DNA of 64,000 nt, taken from Acidobacteriota bacterium. GTDB taxonomy: Bacteria; Acidobacteriota; Terriglobia; Terriglobales; Acidobacteriaceae. Every line of letters starts with the position of its first letter. Position 1 is the stretch's first letter. The translations under genes were made by a program, and so were the position numbers. The stretch lies in NCBI GenBank assembly GCA_021792135.1, contig JAJYVF010000004.1, positions 62,001-126,000 of the forward strand, in the 5' to 3' direction. This document shows positions 1-8,593 of the stretch, one piece after another. The notes beneath the pieces were generated by a model. That model saw only the letters and a list, made by a program, of their open reading frames with translations, was not told where the DNA came from and did no database searches.

Positions 1-955
1 CCCAGTCGTTGAGCAGGTTTACGAGTTCCGCGAGTTCCATATTCATCTTGAGGAAGATGTACAGCGTGCGCAGCGCACGGTCGAAATCCTCAGGATGATC
101 CGGTCGAAAGGCGACCGCGCAGGCTGGTTCGTTGCTCGCTTCGTTGTAGTGTTCAGCCTCGTGGTCCCAGCAAGCCTGGATGGCGTCGTTTTCGCGGAAG
201 ACAATCAGCACACTGGGCACTGGCTCGCGGTCATACTCACCCTCAAAGCTCTCCGTGTCGCACTTGAGGCGGGACAGCCGCTCGATCGTGAACAGCTTGT
301 TGATCCATACCGCATACGGCCCATTCCGGTGCTTTCGCAACAGTTTTCGGGTTGTCCGCCAGTTCCACTCGCCGACGACTTTCACCGAAGGGGGAGTGGC
401 CTCTTCGACAAGCGGAAACTCATAACTCTCCTGGTTGTCCGGGTCGTCGTCCGCCATCATGTCGTGAAGCTGTTCGTTGTACCATTCGGCGGCGAAGTGG
501 TCGTAGATGGGCATGCGCCGCCTGAGGGCTCGGCCGAGAAGAAGGTAGAAGGCTGCGCCGAGCAGTGCCTCCTCCTCGTCCAGCGCCTTCATCGCTTCGC
601 CGATGATGACGAAGCCTGCCGTCTGCAGATCGAACAGCGCTGCCAGTCGGCCCACGCCTACGTTTTCGCCGCGGTGATAGCCCGTTCCAACATCGTCGCG
701 AATCTCGCAGGCATATTGGAGATTGTCCTTGAAGGCGTCTCCGCACATCTGGTCGATCATCTTTTCGACACCATTCCGTGCGAAGACGATCGGAATCCTT
801 CCCGATTCGAGCCACAGGTCTTCGTCGACCAGCTTTCGTTCCACCAGAGCGACACAGAGGCGATAAAGAAGCTCGGCGTTCGTCTCAATGTGGTATGTGG
901 AAGGGACGGAATCGAGCGAGGGAAACTCTTCGCCCGTGCCGGCCCCGAGAAGCAT
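1..955 (-). CDS. PRTRC system protein F-like, C-terminus off the window edge
   Basis: Minus-strand reading frame of at least 318 codons, still open at base 1. It begins MLLGAGTGEEFPSLDS, and its ATG (953-955) overlaps the TGA of the preceding small gene as TGATG, which implies translational coupling. The visible part reads as a folded soluble protein with no membrane segment. The function is not known. The name is inferred from position: it follows an unmistakable PRTRC protein C, and protein F follows C in known PRTRC cassettes of plasmids and ICEs. I recognise the sequence only weakly, so another PRTRC-associated protein remains possible. Confidence 0.6.
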   Translation of the reverse strand, partial: MLLGAGTGEEFPSLDSVPSTYHIETNAELLYRLCVALVERKLVDEDLWLESGRIPIVFARNGVEKMIDQMCGDAFKDNLQYACEIRDDVGTGYHRGENVGVGRLAALFDLQTAGFVIIGEAMKALDEEEALLGAAFYLLLGRALRRRMPIYDHFAAEWYNEQLHDMMADDDPDNQESYEFPLVEEATPPSVKVVGEWNWRTTRKLLRKHRNGPYAVWINKLFTIERLSRLKCDTESFEGEYDREPVPSVLIVFRENDAIQACWDHEAEHYNEASNEPACAVAFRPDHPEDFDRALRTLYIFLKMNMELAELVNLLNDW

Positions 956-1176
956 CACGCCAGTGGCGGCAGCAGTTCGCCCGGGGTCTCCAGAGTTGCG
1001 GCCGAATTCTGGGAGGACCTTCGTGCTGCCTCGGCGAGGGCGTTCGAGAGCTGGAGGGATTTTTCGCATCGGAGGTGCCTCGCAAGCAGGCGGTTCGCTC
1101 TTTTCGGCGGAGTGTGTTCGAGGGCGCGAAGCTCCTCAAGGACGGTCATCGCCTTCTCCTGTTTCTTCTTCCGCAT
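955..1176 (-). CDS. Small unknown protein between PRTRC C and F (73 aa)
   Basis: The start is supported by an AGGAGG Shine-Dalgarno sequence about five bases before the ATG, and the stop is fused to the start of the next gene (TGATG). The product is charged and basic at the N-terminus (MRKKKQEKAM), with a leucine- and alanine-rich, probably helical middle. No motif, signal peptide or membrane segment is seen. I do not recognise a family. The tight coupling to the protein F-like gene suggests it is an accessory of the PRTRC cassette. Confidence 0.6.
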   Translation of the reverse strand: MRKKKQEKAMTVLEELRALEHTPPKRANRLLARHLRCEKSLQLSNALAEAARRSSQNSAATLETPGELLPPLA

Positions 1177-1238
1177 AACTCCTCCTGGAACTGGCTGGAT
1201 GCCAAGCGAAAGGTCAGGATTGTTTGATGAATTTCAGG

Positions 1239-1451
1239 CTAGCCTTTGGTTCCAATTGCGCGAGTGAAGGTGTAGCGTGCAGCGTCGCCCTTCACCTCGG
1301 GTCCGGCGAGCGCGGCGGTGGCAATCTCTGGAAAAGCTGCGACGAGGGTGTCCCGCACCTGCTCCGGGGAGAGTGAGGGGTTGGGATCGGGGATGACGGT
1401 GCCGTTATATGCGAATTCGCGGCGAAGAACGGAGGCGGTTACGGTGGCCAT
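1239..1451 (-). CDS. PRTRC system protein C
   Basis: This 70-residue protein matches the small PRTRC protein C family along its whole length: an N-terminal LRREFAYNG strand, then PDPNPSLSPEQVRDTL, a GPEVKGD turn and the ending FTRAIGTKG. The start has an AAAGGAG Shine-Dalgarno sequence eight bases upstream. PRTRC stands for ParB-related, ThiF-related cassette, a set found on plasmids and ICEs mostly of Proteobacteria. Its small protein is compared with ubiquitin-like modifiers because the cassettes also carry ThiF/E1-like and JAB-like genes. The ThiF, JAB and actin-like genes are not in this window and would be expected beyond the left edge. Confidence 0.85.
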   Translation of the reverse strand: MATVTASVLRREFAYNGTVIPDPNPSLSPEQVRDTLVAAFPEIATAALAGPEVKGDAARYTFTRAIGTKG

Positions 1452-1737
1452 GACTGAGACTCCTTTGGGGGGATTTTCGGACGATGTTGCTATTGATTGA
1501 CTCCGGGAATGGGCTATTCCTAAATGTCGTTGGGAGAATTTATTGCCGGGATCGCGAGCTCAATAGGCAGCTCGCCCCGCGCATCCAGACTTCATTGCTC
1601 GCATTGGCCGGATTTCACTACGCGTGGACAAGGAGCATTGAACATCTTTGCCGATGCCGGCGTATTCCGGCATGGTCAGAATTCGTTCAGGATTTTCAGG
1701 CGCCCTTACTGTGTTCTATTTCGAGCCTCAGCCATTC

Positions 1738-1938
1738 TCAGCTCAACTCCACGCGGGAGCCCAGCGGAATTGTCTCCCACGTCTTCTTGCTGCCGCTGAT
1801 AACCCGTCCGTAGACAACTCCTTTGCGGGTGCGGGCGCGGCTGATCCGGATTCTCCGGCCATCCGGTAGGTCGACATAGCAATAACCTGTCGCGGCCCAA
1901 AGATGCGCATTGATTTCGCGTACTGACGGCATCGCCAT
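1738..1938 (-). CDS. Small unknown protein (66 aa)
   Basis: The ATG at 1938 (MAMPSVREI) is preferred over an in-frame TTG two codons upstream because AAAGGGA lies at a good distance from it. The product is compact and beta-rich, with a basic middle (DLPDGRRIRISRARTRKG) and ends IPLGSRVELS. The alternating pattern resembles a small barrel domain, but I cannot assign a family. No gene is apparent in the 286 bases between it and PRTRC protein C. Confidence 0.55.
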   Translation of the reverse strand: MAMPSVREINAHLWAATGYCYVDLPDGRRIRISRARTRKGVVYGRVISGSKKTWETIPLGSRVELS

Positions 1939-2183
1939 TTCCAATCCCTTTCGGTTAACATTCCGCCCGTGGTTTTTCTAGGACACGCGACGTTACGTGA
2001 AGATTGCGGATGTACCTCTCAGCAGACTATTCAATCCGCGGAGCTTCGACGATCCGCACGTCCTGATATCCCTTGGCGCCGGTCCGCGCAGCAAGGCGTT
2101 GCGCGAGGTCATAACGACCGCATCAACCGTGCTGGGCATAGCTCTCGGCCGCCTTAATTACCAGTACAAGGTGCCCGGAGAGC

Positions 2184-2678
2184 CTATCGGCTCTCGTTCT
2201 GGTTCGCTGAAGGATGGCTGTGCATGTCCTGCCAGAGTTCGTCGGCGGACTCTGCGCCCATGCTCCGCCTCAGGAGGTCAAGCGATTCCTGTTCACTGAG
2301 AACAACAACCGAAAACGGCTTCCTGTCGATCACGGCGACTAGAACTCGATGATTGCCGTCGATCATCGGCGTGCCGATTCCGAACGGCAAGGTGATGACA
2401 ACCCCGAAGCCTTGGTTCGTCGGAACGTGATCCAAATGCTGCTTCTCGATGTGAGCCCATCCTAGCCACTGCAAGAAATTCTCGGGAGTGGCGGGGATAA
2501 GGGGATGCCCGGCGGCAATCTTCCGGGCAATGGCAATGCTGAAGCGCATGCCCCAGAGCTCAAAGTATTCGTCGCCGGGGATGTCTTCCGCTCCGATGAT
2601 GGGGCAGCGTGGACAGTTGTTATGGTGTGCAAATCGAGGTTTGGGCATAAACGGTGCTTGGGCATGACCGGGCGTCAT
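2184..2678 (-). CDS. ParB/sulfiredoxin-like domain protein (164 aa)
   Basis: The segment GTPMIDGNHRVLVAV followed by RKPFSVVVL resembles the conserved core of the ParB N-terminal/sulfiredoxin fold, where a DGxHR motif forms a nucleotide-binding site. Near the N-terminus, NNCPRCP gives a CxxC pair. The start at 2678 has AGGAG four bases upstream. PRTRC cassettes include a ParB-related protein, but this one is short and lacks an obvious DNA-binding helix-turn-helix domain, so it may be an independent ParB-fold protein. The fold call rests on one motif. Confidence 0.5.
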   Translation of the reverse strand: MTPGHAQAPFMPKPRFAHHNNCPRCPIIGAEDIPGDEYFELWGMRFSIAIARKIAAGHPLIPATPENFLQWLGWAHIEKQHLDHVPTNQGFGVVITLPFGIGTPMIDGNHRVLVAVIDRKPFSVVVLSEQESLDLLRRSMGAESADELWQDMHSHPSANQNESR

Positions 2679-2707
2679 GCGGCTCCTGTCACGATTGAGT
2701 GCGGTGC

Positions 2708-3019
2708 CTACCAGCGGCAAATGCTCAATAGTTGCTTTCGCCTGAGGCCGATGGTCGCAACGTAGTCGACGGCCTTCTGGACTGTTCGCCATGCAGTGCC
2801 GTAAGTCGGGTTTCTGAAAGGCCCGGCGGCTCCGGCGAGTACGATTTCCCCATCCGGATCGATGAGTAAGTAGGGCCATAGCGCAGTTGGGTGGCCGCAA
2901 TGCTCGATGCGCCACCCGTCCCTGTGCCGATAGTCACGTCCCGCTTTGTCGGTACGGGGCAACGCTGTCCATCCTGCATCTCTTAGCTGTTTGGTGGAGA
3001 TGCGGTCTCTTCCGCTCAT
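2708..3019 (-). CDS. Unknown protein (103 aa)
   Basis: The ATG at 3019 overlaps the stop of the upstream gene by four bases (ATGA), so the two are probably translationally coupled. The protein begins with a short helix-turn-like stretch (ISTKQLRDAGW) and continues with WRIEHCGHPTALWPY and a LIDPDGEIVL strand-turn. The conserved-looking His, Cys and Trp residues resemble small phage or ICE proteins of unknown function. No signal peptide or membrane segment is visible. Confidence 0.6.
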   Translation of the reverse strand: MSGRDRISTKQLRDAGWTALPRTDKAGRDYRHRDGWRIEHCGHPTALWPYLLIDPDGEIVLAGAAGPFRNPTYGTAWRTVQKAVDYVATIGLRRKQLLSICRW

Positions 3020-3267
3020 ACAGCTCTGGGCAAGCGCGCACGACTGTTGCCCGGTAACGCGAGCAGTGGGGTATCGAAGAATTTGGAGACTGCACGGTCG
3101 CCGAGCTGCTCGAGGCACTGCAACTCCAGTTTTCCCGACTCGATCACCTTGCCCGCCGCCTCGCTGATCGCGCGGGCGCGCTCTACAGGCATTGGGTTGT
3201 CTTCGTCTTTCAAGGCTTCGATGGTTTCAAAGAGGTGGTTGCGGAGGTCCGTCAGTGTGTTCTTCAT
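3016..3267 (-). CDS. Small helical protein (83 aa)
   Basis: MKNTLTDLRNHLFETIEALK begins an almost entirely helical protein. The pattern LRNHLFETIEALKDE...ERARAISEAAGKVIESGKLE is typical of small phage/ICE proteins that act as DNA-binding or regulatory adaptors. The start lies inside the 3' end of the HNH gene (41 bp overlap), and the stop overlaps the next start by four bases, so it belongs to a tight cluster of three genes. Function unknown. Confidence 0.6.
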   Translation of the reverse strand: MKNTLTDLRNHLFETIEALKDEDNPMPVERARAISEAAGKVIESGKLELQCLEQLGDRAVSKFFDTPLLALPGNSRARLPRAV

Positions 3268-3901
3268 CGAGTTTCCTCAGTCTGCGTTTGAGTGCGCTAT
3301 TGAGCCGGATGACGTCGACTAGGTCCGGTGGGTAGTTGTGAATGGTGTTGCGCCGCATCAATTCACCGCGGGAGATAAGTTCGAAGTTGTCGAGCGCACG
3401 ATGGGTTTTGTCACCGTCCTTGAAGCAAACGGCAAAGCCGGGCGGCACCGGCCCGTGCGCTTTTTCCCACATGAGGACGTGTTCGCCGACCCAGTCTCGT
3501 GGCGGGTAGCCTGTGTCTGAGACCTTCCGTTGCAGGTAGCCCTCTTTCGAATAGCGGGTCGAGCCGATCGGCTTCCAGGTATGCGGACGGTGACCGGGTT
3601 TGAATTGCGTCTCGGCCATACGTCCCGGCGCCCAGCCCTGTCTGCGCAGCCCCTTATTTGCTGGAACGTGACCGGGAAGGAACCGGTGGGCAGCCCCGAC
3701 GTTGTCGCCGCGTCGCAGCCGGCAGGCGTCCGGGCTGGCGAGATACTCTTCCGACTTCCGTAAACCCAGAAGAATGGCTCGCTGGTAGACCGATGTGACA
3801 GTTCTTTCGAGCCGCTTTGCGATTTTTGCAGTGGGACTGCATGGGTAATCCGAGCGAAGGAGGGCCAGTTCCCGATCCTGCCATGGGCGTCGCTTCCGCA
3901 T
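3227..3901 (-). CDS. HNH endonuclease with N-terminal HTH (224 aa)
   Basis: Two parts are visible. Residues about 1-55 (RPWQDRELALLRSDYP...IAKRLERTVTSVYQRA) look like a SANT/Myb-like helix-turn-helix. Residues about 139-185 carry the phage-type HNH core: GEHVLMWEKAHGPVPPG, then FKDGDKTH and LISRGELMRRN. The predicted activity is metal-dependent DNA cleavage. An AAAGGAGG Shine-Dalgarno sequence precedes the ATG at 3901. Such proteins occur as free-standing homing endonucleases or as mobile-element cargo. Its place between the helicase gene and small genes gives no direct clue to its target. Confidence 0.85.
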   Translation of the reverse strand: MRKRRPWQDRELALLRSDYPCSPTAKIAKRLERTVTSVYQRAILLGLRKSEEYLASPDACRLRRGDNVGAAHRFLPGHVPANKGLRRQGWAPGRMAETQFKPGHRPHTWKPIGSTRYSKEGYLQRKVSDTGYPPRDWVGEHVLMWEKAHGPVPPGFAVCFKDGDKTHRALDNFELISRGELMRRNTIHNYPPDLVDVIRLNSALKRRLRKLDEEHTDGPPQPPL

Positions 3902-3927
3902 ACCGCCCTCCTTTGCTTTCGCAGGGT

Positions 3928-6222
3928 TTAGCCAAAGAGCTTCAGTTGCTCGCCGATGACGTAGCCCGTTGGCCAGATATCGGACTTCTGCTGCTTTTGT
4001 GGTTTGGAGTGGACCAGAGTAAGGCCGGAAGGATGCGCGGGCGGGGAATCGAACAACCCGTCGCCGAATCCGGTCAGTGCATCGTCAGAGGTGTCGGGCA
4101 GTTCCAGCTTCGGAACCGCGGCGAGTTGAGACGCCCGCTCACGCTTCAACTCTTGCCAGACCGCATCCGCCGATTCGCCGACGCCGCTCTCTTCGACGAG
4201 CTCTCGGGCCATAGCGGCAACGAGATCTTCCTCGATGCCCATCGAGTGGATGCCTTCGCCAGAGAACTTGCCCTCCATCATCAGCGCCACAAGCATCTTC
4301 CGTCCCATCAGGCGCAGGCACGCCATTTGGGTCGTGCCCGTGTAGACGAAGAACTTCACGCGCACATCGAGGAACTGTCCGATTCTCCATGAGCGCCGCG
4401 AAGCCTGGCGGAGGGTGTGCAGTGACCAGCCCGTCTGGTAGAAGTAGATCGAAGGAAACCAAAGGAGATCGAGGCCTGTTTCCACCAGCTTCGGGTGGCA
4501 AAGGACAACCTCCATTCCCTCCTTGATCTGTTTCTCGTACCAGAGCTCTCGCTGAAGCGAAGGAACGGTCGGTCGAAGTACGGCTACGCGAAATCCGGCA
4601 TTCTGCAGCACGTGCTGGAGGCGAGCGAGAACGTCGTGATCGTGCGTGAACGTGGCATAAACCTGGCATCGTCGCCCTTGCGCCAGTTCAGCGCGGATGT
4701 CATCAATGAGTTGCTGCTCCTTCGGATAGATGGAGTCGCGCGGGAGATCTGGCGCTACCGTCACCAGGAACGGGACCATCTTCTTCAGCTTCGGATCGAA
4801 AACCTTACCCCAGACCTCTCCAATTCCGAAGGGATGGTCGGGATAGAGAATGAGGCGGTGCATCATCAGGCTCGTCAGGCTGCGGTTTTTGCGGTGAGCC
4901 TTGAGCGCCGCGCGAATATCTTTCTCGATCTTTTCGTATGCCTTTGAGAGCGCCTCATTCATGTCCACCTGAAGCACGGTCTCTTCATAGGGAGGCAGGA
5001 AGTCGGCGATGTCTTCGAGAGAGACAAAGACCGTCGACGACATGAGGAATCTGCCGAACAGGAGAGGAGAAGCTCCAGGCCGTCGGACGAGTCGGACTGT
5101 GCTCTTTTGAGCGTCGCTGCAAGCGTTGTCTGAGTCCGGAATCCGTTCGATGGATTCGAGTACGCCGTAGAGTGCCTGGAATTCGGACTCGCCGGCACTG
5201 GAGGCTTCAAAGCCTTCGGCGACCATCTTGCGCGGATTCATCCGGAATAGAAGCCGGAACAGGTCCGAGGCGTAGCCGCCCATCAGAGTGCCGGTCACGC
5301 CGATCAACTTCGCGGCGCACCGTCGGAGAACATCCAGGTTGTTGCCCTGGGCCGTGTCGTTGGCCAACTGGTGGATCTCGTCGGCGATTGCGTAGTCCCA
5401 GAAGTTCCGCATGTAGCGGCTGATGAATTCAAGCGGTGCCATCCGCTGAATCTTGCCGTTGTCGGCTTGCCACAGCGCCGCATGTCCCTGAGTGCCTGCA
5501 CTTGCGCGCTGGAACTGTTCCGAGAGCTTTGCGTCTCCGAAGTCCGCTTCGCGAAGATAGCCTCCATCCGCGTTCGGAATTGGGAGGCCAGTGTCCGGGT
5601 TGGTAACCAATCTTCTCTCGAGCCGCGAGGAGCGTATTGAGTAGGCATGCTTCCAGAAGTAGCTGAGTTTGCCCGTTTCACGGCTGACGATGAAATAGGT
5701 GGGCGTCGTCCAGGTGCTCCGCCATTTCCTTCTGCCCATCCGCCGAAGGTCGGAAAGCGTCGTTCTTTCGCCTTTCGAGACCGCGTGGCCATTGCGGAGC
5801 CGCATTTCGGTCACGCCATGCGGCTTCTTTTCATCGCCGCCGTTGCGGAAGTCATAGATGACGAAGACGCGGGCGTTGGGAATGGTGATGAAGATCTCAC
5901 GCGCCCACTTGAGGACCAGGTGAGGCGGGCACATGACGATGGCGCTATAGGGATCGCCTTCGGCATGGGCATGAACGATGCCGACCGACATCAGAGTTTT
6001 GCCTGTGCCGCATTCGCCGACGATGGAGACGGACTTTGCCGTCTTGAGGTACTTCGCGCATCCGGTAATCGTCATTCCCTGCACAGGCAGGGGCTTGCGC
6101 AGAAGTGCCCTCAACTCCGAGGCGAGAGCATCTTTCGGGCCCTGGAGCGGCGGGTACATCTCGACAATGCGTGAGCCCAACTCCGAGGCGTAGGTGCGGA
6201 GATAGTCGTAGCATGTCTCCAT
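3928..6222 (-). CDS. SNF2/DEAD-like superfamily 2 helicase (764 aa)
   Basis: The Walker A motif is GECGTGKT at residues 69-76, followed by VMCPPHLVLKWAREI, which is the SNF2-type motif Ia region. The DEAH-like box reads ADEIHQLAND at about 277-286. The C-terminal RecA-like half includes VLCHPKLVETGLDL and the arginine-rich RQASRRSWRIGQ, a classic SNF2 motif VI. The ATG at 6222 has a GAGGAGG site upstream. The role is likely ATP-driven translocation on double-stranded DNA. Similar helicases sit beside DUF6094-type methyltransferases in mobile elements, as here, and may belong to an anti-restriction or defence module. Confidence 0.85.
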   Translation of the reverse strand: METCYDYLRTYASELGSRIVEMYPPLQGPKDALASELRALLRKPLPVQGMTITGCAKYLKTAKSVSIVGECGTGKTLMSVGIVHAHAEGDPYSAIVMCPPHLVLKWAREIFITIPNARVFVIYDFRNGGDEKKPHGVTEMRLRNGHAVSKGERTTLSDLRRMGRRKWRSTWTTPTYFIVSRETGKLSYFWKHAYSIRSSRLERRLVTNPDTGLPIPNADGGYLREADFGDAKLSEQFQRASAGTQGHAALWQADNGKIQRMAPLEFISRYMRNFWDYAIADEIHQLANDTAQGNNLDVLRRCAAKLIGVTGTLMGGYASDLFRLLFRMNPRKMVAEGFEASSAGESEFQALYGVLESIERIPDSDNACSDAQKSTVRLVRRPGASPLLFGRFLMSSTVFVSLEDIADFLPPYEETVLQVDMNEALSKAYEKIEKDIRAALKAHRKNRSLTSLMMHRLILYPDHPFGIGEVWGKVFDPKLKKMVPFLVTVAPDLPRDSIYPKEQQLIDDIRAELAQGRRCQVYATFTHDHDVLARLQHVLQNAGFRVAVLRPTVPSLQRELWYEKQIKEGMEVVLCHPKLVETGLDLLWFPSIYFYQTGWSLHTLRQASRRSWRIGQFLDVRVKFFVYTGTTQMACLRLMGRKMLVALMMEGKFSGEGIHSMGIEEDLVAAMARELVEESGVGESADAVWQELKRERASQLAAVPKLELPDTSDDALTGFGDGLFDSPPAHPSGLTLVHSKPQKQQKSDIWPTGYVIGEQLKLFG

Positions 6223-6337
6223 GCGGCCCTCCTCGCGCTGGTGTGTAGGGGAAAAAAGGCCAGCTGTCGCTGGCCTGGAGTGGGGTGATGTTTCTATAAG
6301 TGAAAGGTGCCGCCGAGTCTCCGAGCTTGATTCACTC

Positions 6338-6532
6338 TCAGCGTGCTTCGGCAAGCTTGCTGCTGCGCGACCGATTTAGCCGCTTGACCAAATCTCCGTG
6401 AAGCTGGCTCAGTTCCTGTACTGTGTCGGCACCGCTGACCTCCTCCTCCGAGCCGAGCCAGGGGAATCGGTCCTCGAGCAGAGTGAGGACCATCTCGACA
6501 AACGTCTGTGGACTGTGGTCTCTGTCGGGCAT
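6338..6532 (-). CDS. Small unknown protein (64 aa)
   Basis: MPDRDHSPQTFVEMVLTLLE starts at 6532 after an AAAGGAG Shine-Dalgarno sequence. The product is acidic in the middle (GSEEEVSGADTVQEL) and basic at the end (KRLNRSRSSKLAEAR), and probably helical. It lies between the methyltransferase-linked gene and the helicase gene and is read in the same direction. No family is recognised. Confidence 0.5.
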   Translation of the reverse strand: MPDRDHSPQTFVEMVLTLLEDRFPWLGSEEEVSGADTVQELSQLHGDLVKRLNRSRSSKLAEAR

Positions 6533-6683
6533 GTAGGGAATCTCCTTTGGGGCGGAAATATGCACAACCCCGTACACTACGGCCGCGAGGCGAAGTCGGC
6601 GAGAAAATGACATGCGGCAGAGCGATGCTGGGGGTGAGCAGTTCGCGCTGGCAATGGAGTCGCTAGCTAGGCTGGGGATGGGA

Positions 6684-7331
6684 CTATGCGATGCGGAGGA
6701 GATGATCCAGTGTGTATCGCGGCCAGACGACGGGGCCGTTTTTCTCTGGAAAGGGCAACAGGCGGTCAGCAAGAGCTTTGCCTACGCGTGCCAGTAAGTC
6801 CGCGCGCGTAGCCTGGATGATCGCTGGCTGGCATCCGATACCGCTAATTCGACGTACGCGGTCATCTACATCGAGTTGTGCGAGTATGTATCCGGCCCAG
6901 CGTGGATCCGCGGGCAGGCCGAGCAGGCTGACAAGCGTGGACCATGCGAGATCGAGGGTGTCCTCGTCATAATTCATGACGATAGTGCCACCGGCAGTTC
7001 CGTTGGTCTGCAACATCTGTGAGGACGCCAGCAGGTGCCGCACCGGGCGGGGATAGCCGGGAGCCTTTAATACCCCTTTGTAGCACGTGGCGTGTTTGCC
7101 GAAACGTGCGGTGCTTTTGGAGCCATCCGGGAAGATCAGGTCGAACGCGTGATCTTCGTAAATGGCGGCGGTCACGGCTCCAATCTCAGCGTCATTGCCG
7201 AACGCGCTCAGCAGGTGGGCCTGCTCCTTCTCTCCCACATACCGATCGAGGTGCAGCCAGATTCTGGTCTGCTGCTTCCCGCTTGTCCGCCGGTACTCAA
7301 GCCGCCCGAGGCGCAGATGTGCGTTCTCCAT
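6684..7331 (-). CDS. Unknown protein (215 aa)
   Basis: The start at 7331 lies within the 3' end of the methyltransferase gene (35 bp overlap) and is preceded by GGGGAGGAG, so the two are co-transcribed. The N-terminal half looks beta-rich (RLGRLEYRRTSGKQQTRIWLHL, then FDLIFPDGSKSTARFG). The C-terminal half is helical, with a short GYILAQLDVDDRV stretch. No catalytic motif, signal peptide or membrane segment is visible. Overlap with the methyltransferase suggests it is a partner of that enzyme. Confidence 0.65.
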   Translation of the reverse strand: MENAHLRLGRLEYRRTSGKQQTRIWLHLDRYVGEKEQAHLLSAFGNDAEIGAVTAAIYEDHAFDLIFPDGSKSTARFGKHATCYKGVLKAPGYPRPVRHLLASSQMLQTNGTAGGTIVMNYDEDTLDLAWSTLVSLLGLPADPRWAGYILAQLDVDDRVRRISGIGCQPAIIQATRADLLARVGKALADRLLPFPEKNGPVVWPRYTLDHLLRIA

Positions 7332-8352
7332 GCTCCTCCCCTTTCCGCTTGTCGGTCAGCACGAGCGTTCTTCCGTCCTCATAGACCAGGGCAACCTCAT
7401 TGGAGAACCGCTCTTGGCGGTGGACCTCCGTATACCCTTCCTCCTTCTCGGTGAAGGTCGTCTCGTACTTTCTTGTCTGCCAGCGGGCAATGTGGCGATC
7501 GCTCCCGGCGCCGGCCACGCCGTTGAGCATACCGGCGGTGCAGAGCAGTCCGACATGGCCGGCGTGCAAGGGCGTAATGGGGCGTTCGATCGGTATCTCT
7601 TCCTTTGGCAGCAGATAAGGCGCGAGTTTTCTCCATGCGGAAGAGTGAGTAACAAGGTTCTCCAATTCATCGAGCGGGAGCCCTCGATAAGTGAGCGCAG
7701 TCGGAGGGGTCGCCGGAATAGCGTACTTCGGCTCATTGCCGGTGAGGACAGGAAACGGCTCCCGGTAAATTGCCTCCTCGAGTGTCTTTCGGTTTCTCTC
7801 CTGTGAGTCTGCGGGAATGCGCTTTCGCACAGCAAAAAGCACGATCTGGTTGAATCGAACAGACTCAGGGTCGGCAAGGCGCAACACCTGAAACCATCCA
7901 AAATGTGCCGAAAGCAGTGGAACGCACGTCTCGATCTGCTGGTGCTGGATGACAAACACAAGCACGCCGCCTTGCACCAGCCATCGATACGTGTGGTTCA
8001 GGAAGAGATACTCCATGCGCTTGTTATCGAAGGAGCCAATCTCGGAGTCATAGGGAGGGTTGAGGTAGAGAAGAGAGAAACTCTCCGACGTAGCGCCGGC
8101 CCCGAAGATATTTCCGTGAATCGTGGAGATGCCTGCTTCACTTGCCTGTTGGGCCCGCGTGGCATCGAGTTCAACGCCATACCGGGATACGACGGCATTT
8201 GCGGTAATTTGCATGAGGGCGGCCCCTGTGCCGACGCACGGATCCAGCGCGCTCGCTCCTTCCTGCGGGAAGTCAAGCAGATTACGCAAACGCGCCCCCT
8301 CTGCTTCGGGAAGCGGGTAGTACCCGAGCTTGAGTCTTCCGCTGCTGCGCAT
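7297..8352 (-). CDS. DUF6094-type DNA adenine methyltransferase (351 aa)
   Basis: It contains a SAM-binding motif I, LDPCVGTGAAL (residues 36-46), and motif IV NPPY (98-101), the hallmark of N6-adenine or N4-cytosine amino-methyltransferases. The N-terminus MRSSGRLKLGYYPLP fits DUF6094-type enzymes carried by ICEs and plasmids. The start at 8352 has a strong AAAGGAGGTG site six bases upstream. No target-recognition domain or cognate restriction gene is obvious nearby. It may protect the element from host restriction or act with the neighbouring SNF2-like helicase. Confidence 0.85.
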   Translation of the reverse strand: MRSSGRLKLGYYPLPEAEGARLRNLLDFPQEGASALDPCVGTGAALMQITANAVVSRYGVELDATRAQQASEAGISTIHGNIFGAGATSESFSLLYLNPPYDSEIGSFDNKRMEYLFLNHTYRWLVQGGVLVFVIQHQQIETCVPLLSAHFGWFQVLRLADPESVRFNQIVLFAVRKRIPADSQERNRKTLEEAIYREPFPVLTGNEPKYAIPATPPTALTYRGLPLDELENLVTHSSAWRKLAPYLLPKEEIPIERPITPLHAGHVGLLCTAGMLNGVAGAGSDRHIARWQTRKYETTFTEKEEGYTEVHRQERFSNEVALVYEDGRTLVLTDKRKGEEHGERTSAPRAA

Positions 8353-8593
8353 GACACCTCCTTTGGGCACAACTCGGTGTGGTGGTGAGATAAAGCACGA
8401 TTTGGCGGGGAATAAGGCGTATCTTGCCCGCGCCATAATGATGCGCTGCTGGGAGCTGATTCGGATATTGAGATGACCGAGCGTAAGGCGTCGTTCCAAG
8501 TGCGGTTTCGCGTTCAACATTCACTTGACGAGGCGGATTTGCTGGACATACCGCAACATCCATGTTGAAGTCTCAGCAATAGGAGGTAACGCC

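Noticed and set aside
95-1267. Long plus-strand frame of 390 codons
   Set aside because: It lies opposite the PRTRC protein F-like, 73-aa and C genes, has no ribosome site, and its product is Arg/Val-rich with no recognisable domain. The minus-strand frame has normal protein composition and coupled starts.
1997-2299. Plus-strand frame of 100 codons starting at GTG
   Set aside because: Some of the N-terminal sequence looks protein-like, but it overlaps the ParB-like gene by 116 bases and has no Shine-Dalgarno sequence.
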